A stretch of 64,000 nucleotides of DNA from Montifringilla adamsi (Eukaryota > Chordata > Aves > Passeriformes > Passeridae), in contig JAGGNK010006448.1 of the NCBI GenBank assembly GCA_017590115.1, positions 8,542,099 to 8,606,098 on the forward strand, given 5' to 3'. How positions within the stretch are numbered: position 1 is the first letter of the stretch; each line of letters starts with the position of its first letter. Below are positions 38,735 through 49,062 of the stretch, piece by piece. Below the pieces are notes generated by a model, which made no database searches, was not told the origin of the DNA, and worked only from the letters and a program-made list of their open reading frames with translations. The position numbers were made by a program, and so were the translations under genes.

Positions 38735-39295
38735 TGAGAGTGAGGGGTGGGGGGGGAAGGAGAAGTGGTGGAATGTAAGGGCTTCAGCATTCTCTCTCCT
38801 GGACTGTTGTCTGCAGCACAGATAGAGGAGGAGAGCTCTCCTTTGCTTTTTAGTTAGTTTTTTTAGCTAGCTGAGGTAGAGAACTTTCCTGGACTGTGGC
38901 TTTTCTTTTTCTTGGAACTGATCAACCCTGCTCTGGACTGAAAACCCAGAAGAACACCGGGAGTTCATTCCTGTGGCCCACCAGGCCCCAGGACGCAGCA
39001 TTTTCCAGCTCAGGAGGGACTGATAAGAGACTGAGCGAGCCAAGCTACAACCCACAACAAGGACTTTCTGAATTTGCCCTCTCTTCAGAACAGCAAGAGG
39101 TTCCATTGTCTAATATAATTCATTTTTTATGCCTGTAAATACTTTGTTGCTTAAATAAACAGGTTTTTTCTACTTTCCTCCAAGGAAATATTTTCCAGGA
39201 CATTTGCAGGAAAGGCTGCTTCAATCTGGTTTCTAGAGGGACCCTTTGGAAATTTCATCCCAAATTTGCCCTAAACCCTGTCTTCCACAACACCT
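38735..39295 (+). mobile_element. Solo LTR of an avian endogenous retrovirus (family C), sense
   Basis: A third LTR family, known to me from passerine-type genomes. In order it shows 'gtaagggcttcagcattctc' (about 38776), 'agttagtttttttagctagc' (38852), 'ctgaaaacccagaagaacac' (38938) and 'cgggagttcattcctgtggc' (38959). It continues with 'agctcaggagggactgataa' (39007), 'agactgagcgagccaag' (39028), the poly(A) signal (39154) and 'ctttcctccaaggaaatatt' (39172). It closes with 'caaatttgccctaaaccctg' (39262). Both ends are approximate. A plus-strand frame of 80 codons (38896-39138) and a minus-strand frame of 79 codons lie inside and are not genes. No second LTR or viral coding region is nearby. 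Confidence 0.83.
39154..39159 (+). promoter_or_regulatory. AATAAA polyadenylation signal of the LTR
   Basis: AATAAA preceded by a T-rich stretch and followed by a 'caggttttttc' T-rich downstream element, in the position expected for the R region of this LTR. This is the best-formed poly(A) signal among the LTRs in the window. Confidence 0.6.
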
Positions 39296-40024
39296 CTTTA
39301 TCTCCTTATGTCATTTGATGTAAATTATGGTTCTTCTGTATCTACATATAGGCCCTTTTTCCATGTAGGTTTTCTTCAGTTAATGAGTTCTTTGAGTTGC
39401 TTTCTGCCTTTTCATAAATACAGCTGCATACACACATGCACAGAGGTGCACATGCACACAAAAAACCCCAACGAATATGTACTCCCTGTTATTTAAATAT
39501 AGTAACTCCCATATGGTTCTGACCAAGTATCTTTGTATTTTCTAGATGTTTTAAACTCTAGTGTTTGAAATTGCTTAGTTCTTCCACATGATATGAATTT
39601 ATTTTTGGTAAATTATAATTCAATAAGTAAGCATACTTCAATTAGCTTCAATGTTCGCATTCACTTGGTTACTCAAATGAATCCTATATATATTTGCTAT
39701 AAAATGGAATTTAATTACATGACATGTTTTCAAGAATTTCAAGTTTTCAGAATTCATAATAGTTATAATATAATATCTTTAAACAAGCAGAGTTTTTAAA
39801 AAATGCAACAAAATTGGCAGAAACCAAAACTGTTTTTACAAAAAATATAATTTAAATTGAAAAGACCCACCTAAAATAATTGAGAGGAAGAAATTCCCTC
39901 AAGAAATTTTCTGTCCTCAGGGTTATCCACTACAATGAACTGAGGGTGTATGTGCTCAAGCTTCTTTGTTTTCTTTAGGCAAATATAAAGGCAATTTGGC
40001 TAAAGAGTTAAACCAAATGCTAAG
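39296..40024. other. AT-rich spacer
   Basis: There is no gene or recognised element. It includes a loose CA-rich patch at about 39425-39460. Confidence 0.5.
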
Positions 40025-40198
40025 AAAGGCTTCATAGAAAGGTAGTCAATGGTCCAAGTCTGGCAGTATTTAAGAAACATTTGAACAATGCACTTAAAAC
40101 CATGCTTTACCTTTTTGTCAGCCCTGATGTGGTCAGGCAGTTGCGTGATCAAGGCAGATTTCTCCCTGCTGAAATGGTCTATTCTATCTCATTCTAAA
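40025..40198 (+). mobile_element. CR1 LINE 3' end, sense
   Basis: A 5'-truncated CR1 of a different subfamily from the 24 kb copy. It has 'aggcttcatagaaaggtag' (40026), 'gtatttaagaaacatttgaa' (40066), 'accatgctttacctttttgt' (40099) and 'cctgatgtggtcaggcagtt' (40122). It ends in a tail of 'ctattctatctcattct' (about 40178-40195), the pentanucleotide-type ATTCT tail. Several substitutions show age. Confidence 0.87.
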
Positions 40199-41071
40199 GT
40201 GATATTTTGTGTTGCATTATTCAGAATATAGAAAAATTATCACTAGTGACACCATAAATGCTATGTTTTTTTATTAGAAAAATTTTGCTTGCCTTTCAAA
40301 AACAACACAAATACTGAAAAGAAAAAACCTGAGCAGTCTTGCACATTGTTTTTACTGAAGTACTTGAAAGAAAACTGAAATACAAATAGATGCAAATTTT
40401 CAAACCAGGCCTGTCCTTATTTTCTATCAGACATCTTATTAACTTTGACAATGTAACACACTGCTGAATACTGAGAAACCTGTTATATTTGACTACCACA
40501 GATGTCTCTGTAGGTGTCTGTGAAGAGCACTCACCAAATTGTCTTTGAGTATTGAACAACATTTAAGATAACTAACACTTTTTAATTTTTTTCTTTAAAT
40601 TATGTTTATTAATATCAAAATTGTATGATTATAAACTGTTGGTTTAGCATGAAGAATCATTCTTCACACAACACACCTGAGGAAATAAGTGTAATCAACT
40701 ATTTTTCTGAAAATGGGTATATCTGGGCTGTAAAAACCATAGTGAGAAGGGCCCTGAACTCAACTCACTCTCATTCACTTATGAATATTTAAATTCAGAG
40801 GAACTCCTGTCTGTAAGACATTCTCTGTTGCTGTAGAAATTGAAAGTAAGGTATTCTCAGGTGATCAAAACTCACATCAATCAAAACTTACAGCTCAAGG
40901 CAAGTACTTTGAATATGCCACACAACAAAACAGAATTCTTATTTTTTCAGTAACTAATAAATATATATACATATTCAAATTATACCAGACCTAAAGAAAA
41001 TTACCCCCTCCTAATTATTCAGTAGTAGTTATGGTATAGAACAAAATTCAACAACTTTTTTTCTTTTTTAT
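40199..41071. other. AT-rich spacer
   Basis: There is no gene. An 88-codon minus-strand frame (40296-40562) has no domain or codon signal that I can recognise. Confidence 0.5.
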
Positions 41072-41590
41072 CCTGCTGAGAATCCTCATCAGTGTGATCT
41101 CTCTGTGGGCTGCAGTTTCCTCCAGGACAGACCAACCTGCTCCAGCATGGGTTGTAGGGTGGATATCTGCTCCACCATGGCTGTCCATGGGATACAGGGG
41201 AGCTAAGAGCTTCACCATGGTCTTTTCCAAGAGATGGAGGGGAGCCTCTGCTCTGATGCCTGGAGCACACTTGCTTTCCTTCTTTTCTCACCTTGATGTC
41301 TGCTGGGATGTTTCTCTCACATCTTTCTTAGACCTCTCTCTCTCACATACACCACTCAAAATTTTATTTTACCCTTTTTAAAATGTGGTCGCACAAAAGT
41401 GCCACCAGCAATGCTGATAGGCTCAGCTTTTGACAGCAGCAGGTTTATTTTTAAATTGGTTCTGTCAGACATGGAGGCAGCTCCCGGTGCCTTCTCACAT
41501 AAGCCACTTCTGAAGTCACTGTCCATGACAAAAACCTTACCATACTCACTGCCCACTACAAAAACCTTACCACAAAAAGCCAATACAATA
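41072..41590 (-). mobile_element. Partial LTR, family B, antisense (5' half)
   Basis: It is the same family as the LTRs at 29531-30210 and 41758-42797. On the minus strand it begins near 41590 with 'ttggctttttgtggtaaggt' and carries 'gacagaaccaattt' (about 41453-41466). It passes through 'gtgagagaaacatcccagca' (about 41300-41319) and 'ctccaggcatcagagcaga' (about 41250-41268) and stops near 41090 in a 'gcagcccacagagag' stretch. The 3' part with the poly(A) region is absent. A 30-base in-frame duplication lies near its start (41517-41576). It shares orientation with the full LTR just upstream on the minus strand, only about 165 bases away. Confidence 0.8.
41517..41576. repeat. 30-bp tandem duplication inside an LTR
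   Basis: The string 'acaaaaaccttacca' recurs exactly 30 bases apart, with flanking similarity ('ctgtccatg' against 'ctgcccact'). Two diverged 30-base units result. It is specific to this copy; the 42.7 kb copy shows only one. Confidence 0.7.
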
Positions 41591-41757
41591 TTATTTATTG
41601 TTATATTTATAGTCAACATTTTGGGGAAAAAAAAAAAAAAAACCAAACAAAAAAAATGGACTTCTAAATATTCCATTATGTGATTCCAAACAATTTCTAT
41701 ATACAATTTTAAATTCTTATTATCTCTGTGTGAGTCTTGAAGATTGTGATGATGTAG
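41591..41757. other. A-rich spacer between two LTRs
   Basis: About 165 bases with an A-run and A/C-rich stretch (about 41628-41657). It shows no similarity to retroviral internal sequence that I can see. It is far too short to be a provirus interior. Confidence 0.6.
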
Positions 41758-42119
41758 TGTGTTGATCCTGGCTGGATGCCAGGCATCCACCAAAGCTTCT
41801 CTATCACTCCCATCCACAAGTGGATGAGGGACTAAAAATAAAATGAAAGGTTCATGAGTTGAGGTAAATACGAGGAGTAATGACTCACTGATTACCATCA
41901 TGGGCAACAGACTTGGTTTGGAGATACTAACTGTATTTGTTACTTAACAAAATAAGAGTAGGATAATGAGAAATTAAATTAATCTTAAGAACACTTTCCC
42001 ACCACCCTTCCCTCCTTCTTAGCCACTGTCTTCTTCTCTGCAGCAGCTCAGGGAGACAGAGAATGGGGTTTACGGTCAGTTCATCACACATTCTTGCTGC
42101 TGTTCAGGGAGAAGAGTCC

Positions 42120-42335
42120 TTCCCCTGCTCCACTGTGGAGTCCTTCCCATGGGAGACATTCTTCACAAACTACTCCAACATGAGTCCATCTCACAGGCAA
42201 CAGTTATCCATGAACTGCTCCAACATGGATCATTCTTCCACAGGATGAAGTCCTTCAAGCTGCTCTAGTGTGGGTCCTCCACAAAGTCACAGGTCCTACC
42301 AGGGAAACTGCTCCAGCGTGGGATTCTCTCTGTGT
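42120..42335 (-). repeat. Internal tandem units of the family-B LTR
   Basis: Units of roughly 25-60 bases recur with the theme 'ctgctcca.cgtggg' plus 'cctt': 'ccctgctccactgtgg', 'actactccaacatgagtcc', 'aactgctccaacatggatc', 'agctgctctagtgtgggtcc' and 'aactgctccagcgtgggat'. This block is characteristic of the family and is missing from the 29.5 kb copy, which explains its shorter length. Confidence 0.65.
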
Positions 42336-42602
42336 GTCTGCAGACCCCTGCCAGGACCTTGCTCCACCACAGGTTTCTCACAGGTTCACAGCCTCCTCTC
42401 AGCCACTCACCTGCTCCAACAGGGAGCAGCTGCCTCCCCATGGGCTGCACCATAGGCTGCAGGGGAATCTCAGCTCTGGCCCCTGCAGCACCTCCTGTGC
42501 CTCCTCTGCACTGACCTTGGTGTCTGCAGAGTTCTTCCTCTCACATTTTCACTCTACTCTTCTCTGGTGGCAATTACAACTGCACAACAACATTTTTCCT
42601 TC

Positions 42603-42609
42603 TTAAATA
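42603..42609 (-). promoter_or_regulatory. TATA-like box of the family-B LTR
   Basis: The minus strand reads 'aacatatttaagaa', a TATTTAA-type box, about 190 bases into the LTR from its minus-strand start. It is the most plausible core promoter of this LTR; activity is inference. Confidence 0.4.
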
Positions 42610-42760
42610 TGTTATCACAGTGGTCTTACCACCATTCCTGACTGGCCCAGCCTTGGCCAGCACCACGTCCATCTTTGGAGCTGTCAGAGATTGGCTCTGT
42701 CAGACATGGAGGAAGATTCTGGCAGCTTTTTACAGATGCCACCCCTGTGCCCCCCCCCCA

Positions 42761-42763
42761 NNN
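42761..42763. other. Assembly gap (NNN)
   Basis: Three Ns follow a run of ten C and an A (42750-42760). The gap lies in the C-rich block of the LTR and probably marks an unresolved homopolymer or a small collapsed difference between reads. Confidence 0.97.
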
Positions 42764-42797
42764 TCCACTGTCAAAATCTGGCCACATAAACCCAACA

Positions 42798-45700
42798 TAA
42801 ATGATAATATTTCAAAACTAATCTTCTTACAGTCTTTCCCAGAGGCCTTATACAATTGAGCTACTGGAAGTGTGACAGATCAGGTTCCCGCACAAGTAGA
42901 TAAAATGGCCTGCTGAACATTTGAATGGTTGTGGAATACTATCCCTTCAATATCTATAAGAAACTGGTACTATTATAAAATTACTTTCCTTGCTTCAGGT
43001 TAGATTGGCATCTAATGCATGTGATCTGTATAAGCCAAATATTTCTGTAAATATAACAAAATGAAAAAAAAAAAAAAATTCAGTTTCCAGCATTTACCTC
43101 AGGATTCTACAAGAGAGGGAAATAAGACAGAAAGTGTTACCAGTGCAAAAAATTGGATGCTAGAGATAAAAATTAGGAAGCAAGGTGTACAAATTGCTCA
43201 TTCATGCATAGAGATAATAAGAAAACTGACTAAGGTAGAAATGATGCAATTACACATTGTATTTCTTTTCTACAAGTGATAAGACTGAGTAATCTGAATG
43301 GTTAAATAATCTGTAATTTTATAACAGTGGATTCCTCAGTAGCAAGCTGAAGATCTTGGATTAGGTGGTTTGGGTATATGATGTGCTATAAAATCTTGGA
43401 TTGCTTTCATTTTGGTTGTTCAGCTGTTAAAAATCCACTTGAATTCTGAAGTTATCTTGACAATTACAGTGTAAGAGCTGGGAATATTGGCTTCAGTTTT
43501 AGAAAGATCCTTATATTTAGGGAATGCATTCATGTTAGAGCATTTAAAACACATTTTTCTCCATATTAAGAATGGAAAAGAAAAAAAAGTGCTTTATTAT
43601 TTCCAGCATTGTTGAGACTGTGGACAGAGCAGCAAAAAGAAATTAAGCTGCTTCGACAATTTCAGTGGATGCCTCATTTACTGTTTTGCTGGAAAAAGTG
43701 ATACTTTTGCAAACAAAATACTGGTGTAAGAATCTAATATGAAAATTGTTTTTCAGGGTTAAAATCCTAATTTTAAAGAGCTGTTACAGTTTTGAAACAA
43801 AAGTGAAATTTATTCAGACAACAGAGTTTCATAAAACTCTTTTTCTTTGTCCACATTTTAGTCTCAGAACCCTAAAAAAGTTAGCTTTCTTTGTGTTGGT
43901 TCTTAGAAATCACCATTTAACAAACATAGTTCTTTTTTTGCAAAGGCATTTACATACTGCTATTGTAAACTCGTCTCCTAGAGTTCAACTTAATTCTTCA
44001 TAATTGAAAAAGCCATGACTTTTAAAAAGTTTATGAAGTATATGCAAAGCTTTCCAAATATGTTTTTGAAAATTTTCCATTTTAAGCTAGGTACACTGCC
44101 TTGTTTGCTGAGTTGAACTGTTCATTTAAGTTAAATGTAAGTGATTTTAAGGCATTTATCATTTGAAGTTTCACTACAGATATAGCTAAATACTAAACAA
44201 GACGTTCTATGACAGCTTCTGTTGATTCTTTAATATGTCTAAGGAAATAAAATGAGAAAAGGAAAAGTGGTAAATTAATTTATCAGAATTAAAAAATTAT
44301 TATAATGCAATGCCAAATAAGAGATGTTCATTTGAAGTGGAAAAGACTCTGATAGTACATGAAATGTAAAGTATAGACCGCAGTATGCAAAGCGAAAATA
44401 ATTCTTGGATTAGAGAAGAGGCAACCACCTGGAGTTTTCAGAGTGCAATGTTGGGACTGACTTGATGTACATTCTAGTTTGTGACCTTATTATAGGAAGT
44501 AGGAAGGTATGAAGGCAATTTTCTAAGTTAGAGAGTTAAGACACAATCTTGACGTGAAGAAATAATCAAATCCACAAAGAACTGGATAACCTAAAGTAAC
44601 AAGAAAAAGGTATTTGAAACCTAAGGGATTTTAAACAGCCTTGCGCTCATAGAGGTAAGTGAAAAGAGTGCAAATCAAGGATTCTTGAACTATAAATAAT
44701 TATAAAGTAAAACATGTTCAATTATCATTGTACGAACAGAAACCACCAAAATGCAAAGCTGAAAACAAAAAATGACATTTAGAAAATAATGAATTAGATA
44801 CATACTCTCTCATATCTATAAAATACTGCAGATGCTTCATCTGGAATATTTTATCCCAGGGTCAGAAGATGTTAACTTCAAACCAAAGAATAAGAAAAGA
44901 CTCCTCTGGCCACTCAATAGAAACACCTCCTGCCACATAATAGAAAATTAAGCACACTTTTTGTAACTCAGCATAGTAAAGATGGAATGAACTGGGTCGT
45001 TAGTTTGGGTTTTGGGCATGTGTTTGATGTTTTTTAATTTTTGTTGGGTTTTTTTTGTTTGTTTGTTTGGGGTTTTTTTGGGGTTTTTTTGTTTGTTTTT
45101 GTTTTGTGTTGATTTGCTTTGGTCTGGTTTGGGTTGGGATTTTTGCTTATCTTTGTTCTTTCATGTAAAAACTGAAAAGGTGAATATTAAAAGAAATTCC
45201 TTACATTTTTTCATTAATAACTCTGATCTTAAGACAATCTTATTTTGATTATGAAGGTTTGTGCAGCTCTGACACACTTCTTGTTAATTGCAGTTTATGG
45301 ATTTAACAGGTTAGATAGTTTTTTTCATCTATTTTTTCCTCATTAGCACAACAGACCTCTAGATGACCCATTTTTCCCCCTCTTCTTTTTGCATGCAATT
45401 TATATACAAGCATCTCATTAAGGCTGGCCTAAACTGTCTTATTTTCTTCTGAATGTTTATAGTCTAGTAATAGTCAAGGTTGTTCTCAAATATGTCATTC
45501 TGCCTACTTAATTGTTTGAGACAGTCTTTCCTCATTATCCTCTTGGCCTTAAGATCCAAAAGCAGTGACTGGAAACTGTTCAAAAAACTGTTCGTTCCAT
45601 TTATCCTGCAAAGACAGTGCAACCATAAGTTATCGCTGAAAGGCAAAATCTTGTTCAGCAAAAAGACAAATTAGGGTGAAAACAAGTATCAGCAGTGAAG

Positions 45701-46429
45701 GAAACTCCAGTGAAACTTATAAAAGTTTATACAAATCCCTGAGGGTGCTTTAGTTCCCAAGGAAATGTAGGAATCTTATGTTCACTTGTTTGGTCTTTGT
45801 AATTTTTTGTATATCCCTAGATCACTGGTTATTTTCTACACATATAAAGTTATTTAACAAATTTACATGTCTCACTTTTTTCATTTACATTAAAAACTGC
45901 TTTTTGTTTGGACTCAGGCCTTAATTAAACAAAGATGATAGATGTGTGCATGAGGAAAAAAATGTAGGATTTGGGTTTTTTGAGTTTGTTTTGTTTTTTT
46001 TGTTGTGGAGTCTTATTTTAGTTGCAAATTGTATGGATTAAAATATCCAGGATTTGGAAATAAACTTTTAATTTGTTTTTATCATTCTTGATTGTGTTTG
46101 TTAATATCAATCTACACAATGACAATTTTAACAGGTCACTTGGTAACATATGAAAAATTACAATGACACTTTCCTAAAATTTGTTAGGACTCCTCAGCAA
46201 AAAGTTTTCCCTACACAATGCTGTATAAGCTAATTTAAAAAAAAGAAAAAAAGTAGAAGCTGCACTTTTTAAAAGGCACTACTCTTTTTATGAGAGGGAT
46301 TCCTCACAACATTCCTAAACTTACTATTTCTGACTGTATAGTGTCCCAGCTTTAAGAGAATGGATGGGGATCATGGAGGCATTCAAGTGCTCCCTCAAGC
46401 AGTGCACTTTGTTCTTCAGGCCATCTTTT
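42798..46429. other. AT-rich unique sequence without genes
   Basis: No supportable gene; open frames are all under 90 codons. Low-complexity features are an A-run at 43063-43078, the G/T-rich tract at 45043-45130 and a T-rich tract near 45976-46010. A pair of overlapping 64-65 codon frames on opposite strands (45464-45674) is judged accidental. Confidence 0.5.
45043..45130. repeat. G/T-rich low-complexity tract
   Basis: Runs of T with GTTT and GGGG blocks (three short G-runs: 45069-45072, 45080-45083 and single GGG groups after). Strand asymmetry is strong: A and C are almost absent on the plus strand. Confidence 0.85.
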
Positions 46430-46590
46430 CCCCACTACCTCCTGTCTCTTCCTCCTCTGTGATTGCACTAGAGCACTATGAGAAATGAGGTTTTCTTTAG
46501 GTCTTTGACTGAGCGTTGGCATGATACTGAATTAAACGCAGGTCCCACTTGACTGATACCAGCATTTTGTCCATTAAACTATATTCTTTA
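46430..46590 (-). mobile_element. Ancient tRNA-derived SINE (MIR/AmnSINE-like)
   Basis: On the minus strand TAGTTTAATGG (46581 to 46571) fits the Pol III A-box TRGYNNARNNG perfectly. GTTTAATTC (46537 to 46529) fits the B-box GWTCRANNC with one mismatch. The two start 44 bases apart, as in a tRNA. After the B-box come 'catgccaacgctcagtcaaa' and 'gaccta', which resemble the 'ctctgcca...gtgtgacctt' part of MIR and other old amniote SINEs. The acceptor stem does not pair well, so a functional tRNA is excluded. The exact family is unresolved. Confidence 0.5.
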
Positions 46591-46721
46591 GAACAATTAA
46601 GCTTAGATGTTACTAACTCAAAAGTACCTACAACATCAAGTTATTCCCATAATATTTAAGTGAAAACACTGACGAATAACTAGTTCTCTCCATAACAAAA
46701 CCTGAGCCCCTTGGAATTACT

Positions 46722-46736
46722 TTTTTTTTTTTTTTC
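46722..46736. repeat. Poly(T) run
   Basis: A short T homopolymer between the SINE-like element and the following CR1 tail. Confidence 0.85.
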
Positions 46737-46767
46737 TGTTAAGATAAAATGGATAAATCTAATCTTG

Positions 46768-46880
46768 GCCCACATGGTGTGATTTTTGAGGCTGTTCTAT
46801 GCTGGGCCAGAAGTTGGAGTCTGGTGACTCTAGTGGGTCTCTTCCAACTCAGTGTAATTTACCATTCTATGAAACTTGAC
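46768..46880 (+). mobile_element. CR1 LINE 3' end, sense
   Basis: 'cacatggtgtgatttttgag' (about 46771) and 'ctatgctgggccagaagttg' (about 46797) are followed by 'gtgggtctcttccaactcag' (about 46832), then the worn tail 'accattctatgaaa' (46861-46874). It is the same subfamily type as the 728-1190 copy, and supplies the 3' end that copy lacks. It is strongly 5'-truncated (about 110 bases). Confidence 0.9.
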
Positions 46881-47374
46881 TTTGCTCCTCTAGAATGGTT
46901 TCAGGATACCTTACATTTTTGAACAACATTAGATACCCTCATGCATGCCTATGTCGTATAACACATATTCTTGACCTCATCCTATGAAATTCGGATGTAT
47001 TGCGAAATACCTCGAGGTCTTTCTCAGAAAGACAGCACCAGCTTCTGCATAGGTTATTCCTGAGCAATAGGATCATGAGACATATATGTTTGTCTGTGAA
47101 AAAGCAAGTAGCACTGGAGATTCAGCCTGGATGACAAAGTGCTAGCTGTTTTGAACTTCCTTTTCCTGTGTACTTTATATTTCTATGTCAAACAACCTCA
47201 CAGAGCAATGCACTCCATCTCCAAGTCTTTGCAAAGGACAAGTACCTTCTGCATCTAAATACATCCTAAATCTTCTGGACTAAGATCACTGATTCATGTG
47301 TGCGTAAATCTTCTGGGGAGATACTGATACAGTGGCTTCACCACTACAACTTAGGTTACATCCCATATCTCTTG

Positions 47375-47440
47375 GGGAAAAAAAAAAAAAAAGAAAGAAA
47401 AGAAAAAGGAATAGATAAATAAGAATGAATGAAAGAAAGA
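47375..47440. repeat. A-rich / GAAA low-complexity tract
   Basis: An A-run followed by GAAA and GAAT units. Confidence 0.85.
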
Positions 47441-49019
47441 AAATACTGTAATACAGGATAAATTTTATGGATGGCTCTTTTCTTCCACATAGTCCCAGAG
47501 AAATGTCTAGATTTTTATTGATACTATGGATGTGTGGTAGGGCTTTGCAGCTTTTCTGTGGATGATGGAGGAAAATGGAAATTTCCAGAAAAACAAGTGA
47601 ATGTGGGAGTAATCAATCTTGCCTCATTTTGTCTTTTATTTATTGTAGTTCTTCTACATTCTATCTATAATCAAAAGAAAGAAACATATAGTTGCCTGGA
47701 ATACTCAGTTCAATCTTAAAAAACCATTTGAAACAGAAAGGGTGAATTAACTGAAAGAGGCAATACATTTTCATTAAATGTCAAGAGAGTTTTGATGACT
47801 GTTTATACTACATGTCTGATTTCGAAAACAAAATATCTGAAGCTGTGTAAAATGAATCCCATCAAAGGTTAGTTTTCATCTCTTTCCCTCAGTAATTAAG
47901 GGAGAGAGATTTACTTGTATTGATTCTATCCAAGACAGCTGAACATTTATGTCTTTTGAGTATATATGTACTTGCACAACTTCTTTGCATCAGGAATATG
48001 CAAAGTTTTCATGCTTAAGGACAAGAGGATCACTTCTACCTAATTTGCCTTGTTTTTTATATTAAAGTAGGTGACAAAAATCACCCTTCAGGCAAAAGAA
48101 AAACATCACACAGTTTATAGCACAAGCTATACACAGAGTGAGAATGTGGTTTTCCATTTAATCATTGAAACTTTTTCACATTTTAGTCTTCAGAAATTTT
48201 TCTTTCATAGACAATTTATTTGTTTAAACACTGCCATTAATTCAGACATTTTTGTTCTTGTTGTATAGGGAAAAATGTGTAAATAAGGATCCCAAGGAAA
48301 TATTGCCTAAGTAAACACAACACTGTCTATGTATTTTTGCATAAATGTGTAGCAATCATCTCTTTTAAAAAGGAAAAATAGACTCTGACCAAAGACATCA
48401 GAATAAATAACAGTAAAAATCATATATACATATGAGATGTTACTCAATGCAGTAAATTTATTTCAAATAGTCAAAGGAAAATGCAATTATTTTTAAAACT
48501 TCTGGCAAAGAAGACTAATGCAATGGATTTAAAAGTTCCTTGCTTCCTAGCTATAGTAAAAATAAGTTTAAATTCAGCTTACAAATGTAGTACCTTCATT
48601 CAATATTCATTGGTTACATATAAAGGCAAATATAGACTCTTACTATATTTTTAATGGATTGTATTTTAATATAGGCATGAATTCTCTACTCTTCTGTATT
48701 TTGTGTGGTAATTTAGTATTATGCAGTTAAAACAAAAATGTTTCCAAATGAACTTTTCACTTTCCCCAACATTCATGGCAATATGCTACACCTGCAATTC
48801 TTTTTATGATTTGTTGCATAATTATTTGTCTTAGTAGAACTGAACAGAACTACATATTAGCATTTCAAATTGTTTTTTTCTGTGTTGCACCATGAAAATA
48901 TGTGTATTACAGGCAAGGAAGGATAGACAGAGGCCATATGTTTCAGACTTTTTAGAGTTGGTGCTGACATTTTTTACTGGCAGCAACAGCTTCTCTAGTA
49001 TGCTAATGTAACAAGTATT

Positions 49020-49062
49020 TAAAAACAAACAAACAAAACCAACAAACAAACAAAAAACAATA
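49020..49062. repeat. (AAAC)n microsatellite
   Basis: AAAC tetranucleotide units with a few interruptions. Confidence 0.9.

Larger units (their letters stand above)
41758..42797 (-). mobile_element. Full-length solo LTR, family B, antisense
   Basis: On the plus strand the low end is 'gttgatcctggctggatgcc' (41761-41780) with 'atccaccaaagcttctctat' (about 41785). The high end is 'ccacataaacccaaca' (42782-42797), so the element starts TGTTGGG on the minus strand. Between lie several diverged copies of a 'ctgctccaacatgg'-type unit (42120-42330), then 'gcaccataggctgcagggga' (42446), 'gaccttggtgtctgcag' (about 42512) and 'ctgtcagacatggaggaaga' (42698). About 1.04 kb is close to the full length I remember for this LTR. 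The sense AATAAA seen in the 29.5 kb copy appears mutated here. A 183-codon minus-strand frame runs from inside it into the next LTR. Confidence 0.87.

Noticed and set aside
41356..41907. Longest open frame in the window, 183 codons on the minus strand
   Set aside because: It starts inside one LTR, crosses the A-rich spacer and ends in a second LTR of the same family. It has a poly-Phe stretch from the A-run and no domain, so it is read as chance openness in repeat sequence.
49020..49062. Regular short repeats considered as a CRISPR-like array
   Set aside because: They are contiguous AAAC tetranucleotides without spacers in a eukaryotic sequence.
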